Positions 11,201 through 22,995 of a stretch of DNA of 64,000 nt are shown here, piece after piece. A program made the position numbers and the translations under genes. The stretch is from Coturnix japonica. Lineage: Eukaryota > Chordata > Aves > Galliformes > Phasianidae. The notes below the pieces were generated by a model, which made no database searches, was not told the DNA's origin, and saw only the letters and a program-made list of their open reading frames with translations. How positions within the stretch are numbered: the first letter of the stretch is position 1; each line of letters begins with the position of its first letter. The stretch covers positions 4,092,001 through 4,156,000 of the forward strand of contig NC_029532.1 in assembly GCF_001577835.2 (NCBI RefSeq). Direction: 5' to 3'.

Positions 11201-14200
11201 GTGCTGTTGATTCACGTTTTTCTTATGTGCAGGTTGAGCTGGTGTGGCAAACCTTGCATGTTTCCCCTGAAAGAATGCTGGGGAAAACGTTGAATTAGAG
11301 CAGAAGTAAATGCTGAGTGAAGGCGGAAGAAATGATGTACTTCTGAGCTACGAGTGCTGTTTCTTCTGTTCATCCCTCGGATGCCTGTAATTGAGGTAGT
11401 TAGGTTCTTTATTGTTTCATCTTCCTCTTTAAATGATGCTGGACTTATTGAAAGAAATAAAACAAAACAAGCTCAACAAATAAGAACCCAAACTCTGTAT
11501 TAAGTATATTTTTCTCTTGTAGTTTCCTGAGGTTTTGGCGCTTCTCATCAGGCGTGTTCTCCCTGCTCGTAAGCACTGCTTTGTGTTCTCAAGTTGAAGC
11601 ACAATTGAAGACTTCTTTTTATAGAAGGTAGCGTGGAACCTGCTTGCTCCATCTGACTGGACGTGAAGCTGCCGGCTCTCCGGCTATTCCCCACTCTTTG
11701 GGATGAGGTCCCTGAGTGTGTTGGAGCGTGAGAGTGGGCAGAAGTGACACAAGTTGTCATTCCCTGGGGCTCTGAGCAGTGCTCAGCATGGCCTTGCTCT
11801 CCGAGCTCCCTTCCAGTCACTTCAGAGCTGGTTCAGTTAGTGTAGCTCTGCCTTAACCTGCTAATCTAGTGAGTGCTTTTAGGATGGTATTAATGAGTTT
11901 CTGGTGCAGTTTACAGGGCACAGCCTTCAGTTAATGCACAGCTGTTTTGTCACCTCAAGGAGAAAGAGCAGCTTCAGAACATGATTCTGTTTGATTTCTG
12001 TTGGCCACAGCAATAGGAAATTCTATGGGTACTGTCTCTGTGCTGCATTAAAGGGACAGTTAAGTGTTGAGGGGACTGATTTGTAATATTGGTTTCAGGT
12101 GGAAAGTGTGTGCTGGTGGTTTCATTTATTGGTAGTGCTATATGATAACACTGTGGAGGATCCTCAATATGATGTTACTGGTGCTATTTACATTAAAGAC
12201 GACTTCCTGAAGCATTCCTCTGTCTGTGCAGGTAACAGACAGCCCCCTGTCCTTCCCCAGGAGACAAATAATATGGTTTCTGTTGACAAAATAATGTCTT
12301 GAATACCAAAATGCTTATGTACCATTTACAGACAGTGATCTGAAATACGGTGATTCCTCAGTGAGGAACTAACCCTTATTGACAATGCTGGAGCTGAGGC
12401 TTATGGAAAGTGTTCCTAAAGCTTTCAGTTTGGATTGTCTGGTAGCTTATCTAATGGATTTCTTCTTCATTTAAGGTCAGTTCATAGAGTATGATTTATA
12501 TGAAACCCTAAGGGGTATGATGCTCTGTTGTTAGGCAGCTGATGCACCTACATCCACTTTGCATTGCCTTGATATGTTGCAGTTCTGCATTGGTGGCTTC
12601 TGGAACCCACCTGCTGCGGAGCAAACCTGCCATGTGTCATAGGAAAAGTTCCAAATTCAGTGTTTTCTAACACTTTCCAGGTAATGACCAAAACATAACC
12701 TCACTCCAGCCAAACCCCTGTGTTATTGAAGGGTTTATCCTGAGAGTCTCCTGCATTTCACTGGTGTTACAAACTAAAACACGTAGGAATAGATGATGAA
12801 GTTGTTCTCAAATCTAATTCTTCAGGGAACAGAAGCAGGACAGACTCGGGTTGCAATTTTCTAGCTCTGTGCTGTTGCTTTCCTCTTCCTGTGTCCGTGC
12901 AAGTTCAGGATAAAACAGATGCATGTTTGAAGTACCTTATGTCCTCTTGTGAGATCTCCTGGATTCTTGCAGGGGATGACTACACTGTTTGCTAGTGAGG
13001 GTGCAGGCCCTGTATCCCCTCTGTATGACACAAGTGGACTAGTGGCAATAAAATCCTTGGCTTTCCTTTTTTTTTTTTTCCTCCTTTCATCTGCAGTGTT
13101 TAGCTGTTTGTTTCCTCCCTGTGCTGCTAATGCTAGTGTTCATGCAGACACATGGTGAGACAGATTAGGAAGCTGATCCAGCTGAAAACGAACCCTTTTT
13201 AGGAAGGGAGTGGGAAAGGATTTGTTTAGGGAGTGTTTGCTGGTAATTGCTGGCACGGGTAGGCAGTATGAATGCGGGGAGGGAAAGATGCTGCCTCTTT
13301 TACAGCAGCCTGTGCTTATACTGGATTAAAGTGGCACTGGGCCCGCACCCGTGGTCATTGTTGTAAGTTGGCTGGCAGTAATCTCTGCAGGAGGATGCCA
13401 AGCTCCTCTCATCCCTGCTTTTGAGCCTGCATGTGAACACTGCTGCCTTCCTTGCCTCAGCTCCCGTCGGGCTCCAGCAGTTGTTGTCAGTCAGCAAAAT
13501 GGAGACGTGCTGCAGTGCTGAGTTTACCCCTCTGCTCTCAGCAATTCAGGGCAGCAGCTGACCCACATCCTGGTGGCAAGTACTTGTGAAGTTCAGGCTG
13601 ATTTGTTTCTCTTGTTTGTTTCCCTAGGTGATTTCTCTGGTCAGCTTTTAGCTTATTTGAGTCTTGGTCCAATATTCATTATTGTTGGCTTTGTAACGCT
13701 CATCATATTCAAGAGAGAGCTTCACACGGTGAGTTTTCCTCTCCCTTCCCAGCTCCTTACCATAGAAATCTTGTCATTTGTGACGTGGTGCTCCTGTTTT
13801 CACACTTTTGCTCTTTATAAACAGGGGAGAAAAAAGCTTAGGTAAGATGATCTGCTGTCAGCAGCAGAAGGTGCTGTCATTTGTAATGGGCTAAAAGATC
13901 AGTCTTTGCTGATGTTCTGTTACTCCATGCTATGTTTTAGCCCTATCTGTGCACAGACATTGATGAGAGAGATCTGAGATTCAATGCTGCTTCGTGGTGG
14001 GATATAGTAGTGTTTTACCTTGATCCAAAATCCATGAGGGTCGTAGCACTAACAGGGTTTGCAAGATGGATAATGTGCAGGAAATAGTGTCTGACTCAGT
14101 AGGATGTGCTTTCTTTGAACAGCACTGAGGCACAAAATAAGATTCCAAATAAAACCTACAAATTCCTGCGGGACTGGATCTGTCTCAGGGCTGCTTCCCA

Positions 14201-17200
14201 GCTGTGCATTGAATAGCAGGGACAGAAGAGACTCTTGCTTCTGTCCAAGTGAGCAATAAAGGACTCTTCATTAGTGCTTTGTCTGCTCCGACAGGTGGTT
14301 GGGGGTCAGTCATGGATAAATGCTCTTCAGGAGGTATGAAGCATTTGTAAAATTTACCCTCGGTAAACAGATAAAATGGGGTCGCTGGAAGACTTTTTGG
14401 CAGCAGGTTCCTGATACGAGGCCATGGTGTCATGGGAACCAGCAGCTCAAGGGACCTGGGAATGGGACTTGTAGGTTCCTAAACTGAAGGAAAGACAGCT
14501 GTTAAATGTAGGCAATCCAACTCTTTATTTTCGCTGACCCAGGGCTGAACATAATCTAGAGCAACTATTGCCTTAAAATTAACAGATTTGTGGGTGCATT
14601 GGCTTGTTAGATGTTGGTGATGCAGCAAGGGTTGAGGTTGGTTCCCAGTTCATGTGAAAAGTCACCTTTGGGGTGGTGTGAGACCCCAGCTGCCCATGAA
14701 TCAGGACATAGAATGGGAAATTCAAATAGGACTGAGTGTTAAAGAGTCAGAGCATCATCACCAGATGGGGATTTTGTCACAGCAATAGGACTTGATCTAG
14801 AAGGGCTGTATGAAATCATGGTGATCTTAGAAGTTTTTTCCACCTTTCAAGTCCAACCGTCAACCCACTGCCACCGCATCTGCCAATGTGGTTGTGGAAT
14901 AAGAAAAACAGCAATTGCTGCCAGTCCGTCTCAGTTCATAATGTAACTTCATTTTAGACTGAAGACAGCAGCTTCAGGATGAAAACATTCATAGAGGGGA
15001 AAAGCCAGAAAGCCTAAAAAGTTGCTCTTTGAGCTAATTACCCAAATAATGGTGTGTGTGCTCCCCCTGTTGGCCGACAATGTCGGACCATCCCTTGGAA
15101 CTTGCTGGGTTTAAAAAGTATTATTTTCTGTGCTCACTGGTGGGGGTATGCAAACGTTATTGAACAAGTGTCATTCTTGTCCTCTGAATTATCTGCTGAC
15201 AAGCTTTGAATGCACAATATGTTGACAGATACACAAGGGAGACTGAAAAATAAATGCTTTTCTTCCTCAGCTAGAGTACTGTGGAGCTGTTGGTTGTAAT
15301 TCTGGTAGTCAAAAAAAAGAATATTAGAAATGCATGACTTGGGGGTTTTTCTACAGAGAGAACCTGGTAAGTAGATGAATCTTTTTAAATAGGATGACAC
15401 GGTTGTCTTGCCTTCACAGATCTCTTTCTTGGGAGGGCTGGCTTTCAACGAGGGAGTGAACTGGTTAATAAAAAATGTTATCCGGGAGCCACGGCCCTGT
15501 GAAGGTACGGTACGGCCCATTGCTGACATGGGATTGCTTGACCTGGAGTGGAATGATAATTGTGGGGTGTTAGAAGGTGCTTTCCTGTTTGCCTCGTGTT
15601 GGCTTTGGATGTTGGGGTGTAAGAAGGCTGGCAGAGATGTGTCCTGTGAAGCTGTGTGCGCAGACTCCAGTGGAGTCGTTTGGCTTTACCTTTGGAGTGT
15701 TCCTGTTGCTGTGTACAGAGCAGACCTTGACCATACTCTTTCTTCTTCTCTTCCCAGAAGCCCATTCAACAGTGACCACAAAATATGGGATGCCGTCCAG
15801 CCACTCCCAGTTCATGTGGTTTTTCTCTGTCTATTCATTTCTGTTCCTTTATTTAAGGTAAAAATTCAGTATCAGGTTTTGGCTGTTAACATGTTGAAAC
15901 ACCTCCGATAGATGGCTTCAATGCCATGTGCTGCTTCAGCACACGGTGAAGTTAAATCTGAGGCCCTCCACAATTTGATGTGGCTAAAGTGGATGAAGTG
16001 TTTCTATTGGAATGTAGGGCTGTGGTTACCACTGCTGAAAAGGGAAGGGTAGGGGTGGGCTTCCTGATGCCTGTCTGAGCACAGGTCTCCTCATTTGTTT
16101 TTTATAAGCCATGATGATCCTTTTAGTGTGAGAGAAGGGGCGGGTGGTGAATAGAGAGGAGGAAAGAAGAGCTGCTTTCTCATGTATCTGCTCAGTTTTG
16201 TCAGTGGGGTTGTCTGTGATCTCAGGTAATACCTCTTGCCCACTTGCATGACCTTTTAGTTCATCTCCCATACCAAGTACTGTCTTTTTGCGCTGTGCTG
16301 TTCTGAAGCTCTTGCTGGGCATGGCTCTGTCTTGTGGCTCCAAGTGTGAAGGACAAAACTCATAGTTCCTTCTGGCTTTGTGGGCAGCGGAGGACTCTGA
16401 GGTCTTGGCTCCCTGTTGCATATGCTCAGCATGTGCCTTTCACATCAGTTGTGGTAATTGTGAGCGTTCTGCCTTCCATCACAGTGATCCCTGAAAATAG
16501 TTGAAGAGAGAAGTATGGCTTTCTGGCTTCTCTGTAAGTGCTGCCAGTGGGACAGACTGATGCTGGGATGATACTGAGCTGCCCATCACCCCTTGGAGCA
16601 GAGCTTTCCTAGGGTTTCAGAGGTAGTGAGAGTAGTTACAAGGACTCCTCAGCTTCCTGCCACTGTGCTAATGGCTCTCCATCTCTTTCAGAATGCACCA
16701 AACAAACAATGCGAGGTTTCTGGATTTACTATGGCGACATGTGCTGTCCATCTGCCTCGTCACAGTGGCTTTGCTAGTCTCATATAGTAGGTATGGAGCA
16801 ATTGTTTGTCTTATGCTCTCATACACCCCTGTGGCTTTTAACAGCCAGCAGATCTGTCCTTCTTTGTCCTGCATTTCTGATGTAACTCTCCACGACTGCC
16901 CTGTACAAGTGAGAGAGCTTTGTGGAAGCTGCTGCGTTGCCATGAGCCCCTTCAGATAACAAACCAAAGGTGCTACGTGTGTAGTGCTTCACCGATGCAT
17001 TTATGAAACCTGAGATCAGCTGAGCCTGCGCCCGACCCCCTGCTGGCTCCATTGCCATGCTCCAGCCTCACTGCCTAGCCCTCTTTCCAGCACTAATCAT
17101 GAAAGCATTGCACCATGGCTTGGCACACCAGCATCTGCAGCACGTGGGTTGCTACAGTCGGTCAAACTGTTTGTTTTGCTTGAGCATTAGCTACAGACAT

Positions 17201-19602
17201 TTAGAGCTGTTTGACTTGCAAGATTGAGTTATGTTAACACGACGAGTAAAGAAAATGAAGTGTTGATAATGATTTACTTTTCTCCTTTAACAAATAATAC
17301 AATGAGCTCCAGCGTGTGGAAACAGACAGATTCTGGCTGGAAATAAGGCTGTATCTTCCACAGAAAAGCAGTTTGCACAGTTGACTACATACGAGAGCTG
17401 CCTCCTTAGTACTGGTTACTTTTAAAACTGACAGGACGACTTCATAAAAGGACTAATTAAAATAGAGACTAACTTGAAATCTTTCTGCAAGGCAGGTCAA
17501 CTAAGGTGATCTTAATGGCCACATACATGGGGGGAGAAGAATTTGGGGTATGATTTGTGTAGGTTGTGTGCAGGGGCAACGTTAGGAACCATAAGTACAG
17601 CTCTCTGGTTGGTTGCACCTGCAGTAGGTGCTCTGTAGTTGTAGCCTGTGTGTTGTCACACTTGAGAGCTGGAAAATTAAGACAAGAATGCCGTCTGTTT
17701 TAAGTCCTCAAGGAGGACTTGGAGGGGACTTCTGCTGCTGGCTTTGGAGAAGTCTCTTGTGGGAACCCAGAGTGGCAGTTCTTCAGCTCTTCCAAAGATA
17801 TGTGGTGAATTATTCAGTTAAGCTCCAAGTAGAAACGCTGTAAGCTGAACCTACTGTAGCAGAGGAGGCACAGTTTGTATTCCAGCTTTTCCAACTTGTT
17901 TTTGGTTGACTTTCTAATGAAACGTGAAGTAAAACATCCACTTCTAACATCTGGAGGATAACTTCCTCAAAACCTGGGAGAGTCCAGTGAAGTATCAGCC
18001 CTTGAGTCACACCTACTCTTGCTTTAATGCCTGTCTGCTGACTTTTCTCTTCCACTGCAGGGTTTATTTGCTTTACCACACCTGGAGCCAAGTCTTATAT
18101 GGAGGTGTGGCAGGAAGTGTTATGGCCATAGCCTGGTTTGCCTTCACACAAGAGATACTAACTCCTCTCTTCCCAAGGATAGCTGCATGGTGAGTCTCTG
18201 TTCTGTGAAGGTTTTATTCCTGCAAGTCTGCATTTCTTGGATCACCGTGGTGCTCATTAAATGAGCTTCTTGAAATGAGTTGATTGCACAGTAAAGTACA
18301 ACTCCCTGGTACCTGGAAAAAAAAAAGTGTAAAATTTGTACCTCTCATCTGAAGGAAAACAAATGCAAAAGTACTTTAGTCTCTAAAACAGTTGTAGCTG
18401 CGTAAGCCTTGTCTCCATGGGCTGTCAAAGTCCCGTGGACTGTGTTATAAGTATTAGAAATGGGAATTCCTGGGTTCTGTTCCAGCTTTGATGGCTTTGT
18501 TGTACAGCTTATAACTTGTTCTTCTGTGTTTTCTTCTGCATGTCTATACAAAAGATCACGTATGGATGGGGGAGAGAGGACATTTAAGAAACACATTTGT
18601 AAGGCCCCTCTGAAGTTGTGGGTTGTGGCAGAGTATTGGTTAAGAAGTAGCTTTTCATATCATAGAATGGTTTGGGAAGGAAGGGACCTTAAAGCTCCCC
18701 TAATTTCAACCCCTGTTGTGGGTTGGGTGTCCCCCACCAGTTCAGGCTGCCCAGGGCCCCACACAGCCTGGCCTTGGGCACCTCCAGGGATGGGGCCTCT
18801 GTAACTTCTTTGAGTGACTTCTTAATCAGTTTTAACAACCAAGTGAGATTATAAAGCCATTTAAACTTAACAGAATCCAAAAAAATTATATAAGGAAAGA
18901 AAAACCAATATTTTCTTTGATTGGATTTTACAAGGAGCCTTCTTCCCAGACTTGAAGGAAAATAGAATAGCAGTGTTATGTTTGAACCAGATTTTATGCC
19001 GTGTCGTTATGTGTTAGGGTTGATTAGTTTTTGTATTCTGATCAAAACTGGGGTAGAGGAAAAAAAATATATAATTTCTCTGCTTTCTACCACCTTGTCT
19101 ATTTTCAGGCCCATTTCAGAGTTCTTTTTAATCCGAGACACCAGCCTCATTCCTAACATCCTGTGGTTTGAATATACAGTCACAAGAGCAGAAGCAAGGT
19201 AAGTGATCTGAGGTGAGGGGGCAAGAGCTGTCACTAGCTTGACTTGAGGTGTAGTTTTTATGTATTAGAAAATAATGGTGCTGTGGATGGAGTAGTGTAG
19301 GAAACCCCAAGTAAGTCATTATTTCAACTTTCCACCCTGTGTTTCTTGCGAGCAGGTGTTTTTGATCTTGCATTTTGTGTGAGCTTGTGCACACTTAGTC
19401 CTAGAACAGCCACCATGTTCTGTAGAGAGCAGGCAGGACCGATCTCCCTGCAGAATGTGATGGGGGTGGCTTTATTTTTGTATGGATCTGCGCAAGGCCT
19501 TGCTTTAATCCTTCTGTCTTTTACCTACTGGCTTGCCTCTCACCTTGTCCTCTGTTGTGTTGCAGAAACAGACAGCGCAAGCTGGGTACGAAGCTCCAGT
19601 GA
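7894..19602 (+). CDS. DOLPP1: DOLPP1, dolichyldiphosphatase 1 (complete, 8 exons)
   Basis: Hydrolyses dolichyl diphosphate to dolichyl phosphate in the ER membrane, recycling the lipid carrier for N-glycosylation. Coding exons: 7894-7969, 13628-13728, 15420-15504, 15758-15857, 16692-16790, 18061-18189, 19109-19198, 19566-19602. All are GT-AG and phases match, giving 238 residues, the length I recall for human. The start is [16 protein letters not shown] and the end [11 protein letters not shown]2-superfamily motifs are visible: KNVIREPRP (K-x6-RP) in exon 3, GMPSSHSQ in exon 4, and [13 protein letters not shown] across exons 5-6, where the usual final Asp is Gln, as in the family. Hydrophobic membrane segments: [45 protein letters not shown] and [15 protein letters not shown]. 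Intron 1 is 5.7 kb; intron 3 is only 253 nt. Confidence 0.97.
7970..13627 (+). other. DOLPP1 intron 1
   Basis: A 5.7 kb intron. The first 300 bases are CpG-rich promoter flank. It contains an antisense CR1 tail near 8706. I see no further coding exon; the short open frames are scattered and have no splice support. Confidence 0.8.
8706..8775 (-). mobile_element. CR1 LINE 3' tail fragment
   Basis: The segment aatcatagtcatagaatca then ttgagttggaggagaccctg is the reverse complement of a CR1 3' end, whose sense strand ends in ATTCTATG repeats. About 70 bp, diverged and 5'-truncated. Confidence 0.6.
14800..14885. mobile_element. Mosaic CR1 fragment, two orientations joined
   Basis: gtgatcttagaagttttttcc resembles the sense CR1 tail, while the following caagtccaaccgtcaacccac resembles the antisense tail. 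The two lie directly side by side in DOLPP1 intron 2. Old and diverged. Confidence 0.4.
18658..18815 (-). mobile_element. CR1 LINE 3' end
   Basis: Starts catagaatggtttgggaagg then gaccttaaag, and continues through ttcaggctgcccagggcccc and cagcctggccttgggcacct. This is a clear antisense CR1 3' end of about 155 bp inside DOLPP1 intron 6, with the usual 5' truncation of avian CR1 copies. Confidence 0.88.
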
Positions 19603-20342
19603 CTCAGGAGGTGTGGGGACCAGAGCGTGTGTTTTAACAGAGACAGACAAGAGCAGAGACCTGGGAGCAGCAAGGAGCCTTTAAACGGACGGACCAAAGG
19701 AACAGGCAGGGACCATACCCAAAACCTGAAAGCCTTTGCTCTGCTTTAGCAGCTAGCTGGATGCTCCCCGATGCATGTGGGACCGTGCAGGAGTAGAAAC
19801 TCATTTTCAACACAGATGCACATTTGCCGGTTGGAATGTACCATCATGTCTACGTCAGGGGAAGGGGGAGAAAATGCCTGGTGTCATGTTTGGGGGAGGG
19901 AAAACCAAAAATGAATAATTTCTGTGACTTTTTTTCTTATTTTTTTTCTTATTTTTTTTCTTTAGCATGAAATATACACACTATTTATTTATTTTTTTTT
20001 AACTGGAGCTATTGTTTTTGGGGTGGGTGAGGCCTTGTGTGTTTTGTATTGCTTTTTATTTTTGTTTGGGGTTTTTCATTTTGGAAGAAGATGACAAAAC
20101 TCATCTCCAGTCGATGGTGGTTAATTGGGGCTTTTAGTTTTTAAACATTTCTCAGGAGGGAGGGGAGCAGAGATGGCACAACTGAAAAGGGAGAGGAGGG
20201 TTTCTTCCCTTTCTACAACCAGCCTGGGTGATCAAGACCAATTCCAGCTGCACTTTGTACAGATAGAAAGTACTGCAGATTTGAGGGTTTTTAAACATTA
20301 GTGATGATTCTGTGGGGAAGCCTGCACGGATTCCGTTAAGGG

Positions 20343-20417
20343 GAGTGAGTGAGTGTGAGTGTGTGTGTGTAAAACAAAGGAAAACTGAAATACACTGATA
20401 TTATTATTATTATTATT
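20343..20417. repeat. Simple repeats: (GTGA)/(GT)n and (ATT)n
   Basis: GTGA/GT repeats at 20343-20370 and ATT repeats at 20398-20417, both in the likely DOLPP1 3' UTR. Confidence 0.85.
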
Positions 20418-22150
20418 TCTACTGCTGCTCCTGGTGTGTAATTAGCAGGGGTGTCTCAGAATCTCTTCTAGGTGGCAAGGTTACCATACATATCTCATGT
20501 TTATTTCATCTCTTCCTTTATTCTTTTATTACCTCAGGGTTGTTGGGATCTGTACAGCATCTGTTGTTGTACTTGGTGTGCTACTGATGGCACTAGAAAC
20601 CCATTGGTTATAAGCAATGCTATGCTCCAGTAAGAGTCAGCCCAAAGCCTTACAAAATTCAGTTGCTTGTCTCTGTCTTAAGCACTGGATTTTTATTTAT
20701 TTTTTATTTTTTGTTAAAAGAGAAGGATTTTAAGTGTGAACAAAATAACAACTGTAAACAAAGAAGGTGAACAACTAACAGCTGGCTCAGCTGCTGTGTG
20801 AACTTTTGGGGAGTCCTGTTGGAATCCAATTGTGAACTCAAGTAGTGAACTTATCCTGCCAGTCTTTATGGTGGGTTGCTCGGGGTTCTGCAGGAGTAAC
20901 ATTGAATACCAAACTCCTACAAACAAGTTTTGTTTTCCGTCCTTCTTCCATTTGGATTCTTTGGCTCGTCAGCTCTCTGGGTGCTGTGTCTCTGTGGGAG
21001 TGTGCCTGCCATCTGTGTGTGCTGGTGATGCCTCCAACTTCAGCCGTCCATGAGTTAACCTGGCAAGGGCTATACTCAACGTGCTTCAGGGCTGTGCATG
21101 GACACTTTCTGTATTTCTGGTATATAATGCAGCAGTTCAAGTGTAAGTACAGAGAAATATTCATTCAAAGCACAATTGACTTGAACTTTCACAGATAAAG
21201 GACAGCTTCTGAACTGGCTCAAAGGTCATCGGTGTGCCTTCAATGCAGTCGTGAGCAGAGGTAAAATGACTGTCACATCTCAGTCTTGCTGCCTGCTTTA
21301 AACAGACTCCTGCATTATAAAGCTGCTTGAAGTGAGATGTTTCTGCTCATCTTGATTTATATTTTTTTAAAATTATTTTTATTTATTGTTTTTTTTAAGT
21401 TTTCATCTGTGCCTGTTGCCATAGGAGTCTGTGTGTTCATCTGGAGTGGGAGTTGGCTGCTGTAGAAGCTACTGGACGACCAGAGTATTAACCGTAGAGT
21501 AGAAAGTAGCAGTCCTGATTTAATTCAGGAATGAAGCCATTTAAACTTCTCTGTTTAGGTAGCTTTGTGTAGTGAACTAATTGTTTTTCAGTTGCATTGA
21601 GTCAGGTTTAGGAGCTGTTCTAACTTTTTGCATAATATGAGAGGTCCTGTTTCTCTTACCATCTGAAGGACCTGAGCACTGGGTCTGCTTTGAAGGTGCA
21701 CCCAAATAAAGAGGTATCTTACAGCTTTCACAAGAACATGCAACTGGACTTGCTCTATTAAAATTAGGATAGACCATCACGTAAGCCATGTAGTGGTATC
21801 TTAGGAATGAGTTTGAAAGCTGGTACTCATCACTTATGACTTACTGTTTTATTTTTTTCCTTGCATCACTTAGAAATTAACTTACAAAGCCAGAAGGGAG
21901 ATCACAGGCTCTTCCCTAAGGGAAAGGCTGAAAAGTGCTTAAGGAGTGGATAGCAATTCTTTGGTTTCTTGTAAGCCAGCTGGCAAAACTGCGTGGAAGC
22001 AGAAGTTGAACTAGGGAAGGGATTACGTGTCCTCATGGAGAGCATGCAGTGTACAAAGCTGTTCCTCTTCATGTTGCCTTCAAACCCAAGCTTCCTACAG
22101 TAATGCTTAGGAGTGTGATAGGGAGGAGAAGAGCTCTCGTAAGACACTGT

Positions 22151-22156
22151 AATAAA
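22151..22156 (+). terminator. Candidate polyadenylation signal for DOLPP1
   Basis: AATAAA with a GT-rich downstream element within 30 nt. An alternative signal is at 21705-21710. Inferred only. Confidence 0.45.
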
Positions 22157-22583
22157 CTGTGTTCTGTGATTTGTTTGTAATCTGCATCTTCCATCTACTC
22201 TTGCTGTACCTTTCCTGAAGTCTTTGCAATATTTGATGGTAGAAATTTGTTAGCGATCCCATGGATTTTCTTAACTAAATGGTGCTGTGCAGGGAAAAAG
22301 ATTCAAGCTCTGCCTTACTCTAAACTTGTATGAAGTCTCCTGCCACTAGTTTTCTGAAACAAAAATATTTCCTTTGGAGTACATGGCTTTGCAAGCAGAT
22401 GCTTTCAAGTTCCTCCCCTGTACAAAAGGGCTGGATGGAGATATAAGAAAATAAAAGGAAGGTGACAGAACATCATGGTTCACTGTTCTTGCTGTCCCCA
22501 CATGTGAACATTCTGCTCTAAGGGCAGTACTGTAACTTCTGCAATATTGAAGGAGATTTAAGTATTTCTGTAGCATTTACTTG

Positions 22584-22604
22584 TTTATTCTGTTTCAGTT
22601 TATT
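22584..22604 (-). terminator. Tandem minus-strand polyadenylation signals
   Basis: Two minus-strand AATAAA motifs lie at 22599-22604 and 22584-22589, about 100-115 nt downstream of the stop of the minus-strand ORF at 22701-22940. They would serve that exon or a long CRAT 3' UTR. Confidence 0.4.
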
Positions 22605-22700
22605 CAAAGAACATTTCAAAACTGCACGACATGGATTACGTTATCAAAACAGAACTTAATACAGCTAACCAGCAAAGCATGCAAACACTACCAGACTGTA

Positions 22701-22940
22701 TCATAAATTGCACTTAAACCCCAGGAGTTCGTTGAATGTTCTCAGTCTGTGTTCCTTTATTAACTCCAAATCAGTAGTTTTCCCAGGAGTTACATTTCTC
22801 GTACTGAATGCATCTTTAAGACTATCAACATCTCTCACTAAAGCAATCAGACAATCAAAAGCAGAGGGGAGAGCAGTATTCAGGAAGTTTACACTGGAAA
22901 AACTGAAGGTATGAATCAGAACACTATCACAGTTTAGAAC
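22701..22940 (-). CDS. Unrecognised candidate 3'-terminal coding exon, minus strand
   Basis: Minus strand: a strong acceptor (ttattttattgtgcag) is followed by 79 open codons in frame from the first base to TGA. They start VLNCDSVLIHTFSFSSVNFL, continue NTALPSAFDCLIALVRDVDS, LKDAFSTRNVTPGKTTDLEL, and end RTFNELLGFKCNL. Composition and codon choice look like true protein (amphipathic, charged, few Cys/Trp). Tandem AATAAA signals follow the stop. I do not recognise the family, and CRAT's own ending is complete 2.7 kb upstream of it. It may belong to an unannotated gene, an alternative CRAT-linked transcript, or a decayed copy. Upstream exons were sought between 22.95 and 25.6 kb without a convincing set. 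Confidence 0.32.
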   Translation of the reverse strand, partial: VLNCDSVLIHTFSFSSVNFLNTALPSAFDCLIALVRDVDSLKDAFSTRNVTPGKTTDLELIKEHRLRTFNELLGFKCNL

Positions 22941-22960
22941 CTGCACAATAAAATAAATTG

Positions 22961-22995
22961 GGTTTTTTTGTTTGTTTTTTGTTTTTTTGTTTTAA
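22961..22995. repeat. T/G-rich simple sequence
   Basis: Runs of T broken by single G (A/C-rich on the minus strand), just upstream of the 22701-22940 minus-strand exon candidate. Confidence 0.8.

Larger units (their letters stand above)
19603..22600 (+). other. DOLPP1: DOLPP1 3' UTR region
   Basis: No coding exon follows the DOLPP1 stop. The stretch holds T-rich runs (19928-19962), a GTGA/GT run (20343-20370) and an ATT run (20398-20417). Plus-strand AATAAA signals at 21705-21710 and 22151-22156 could end the transcript. The second is followed by gtgttctgtgatttgtttg, a good GT-rich downstream element, implying a 3' UTR of about 2.55 kb. Confidence 0.55.

Noticed and set aside
15408-15911. 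167-codon frame running through DOLPP1 exon 3, intron 3 and exon 4
   Set aside because: The 253-nt intron is not a multiple of three, so the frame leaves the true DOLPP1 frame in exon 4; it is a read-through artefact.
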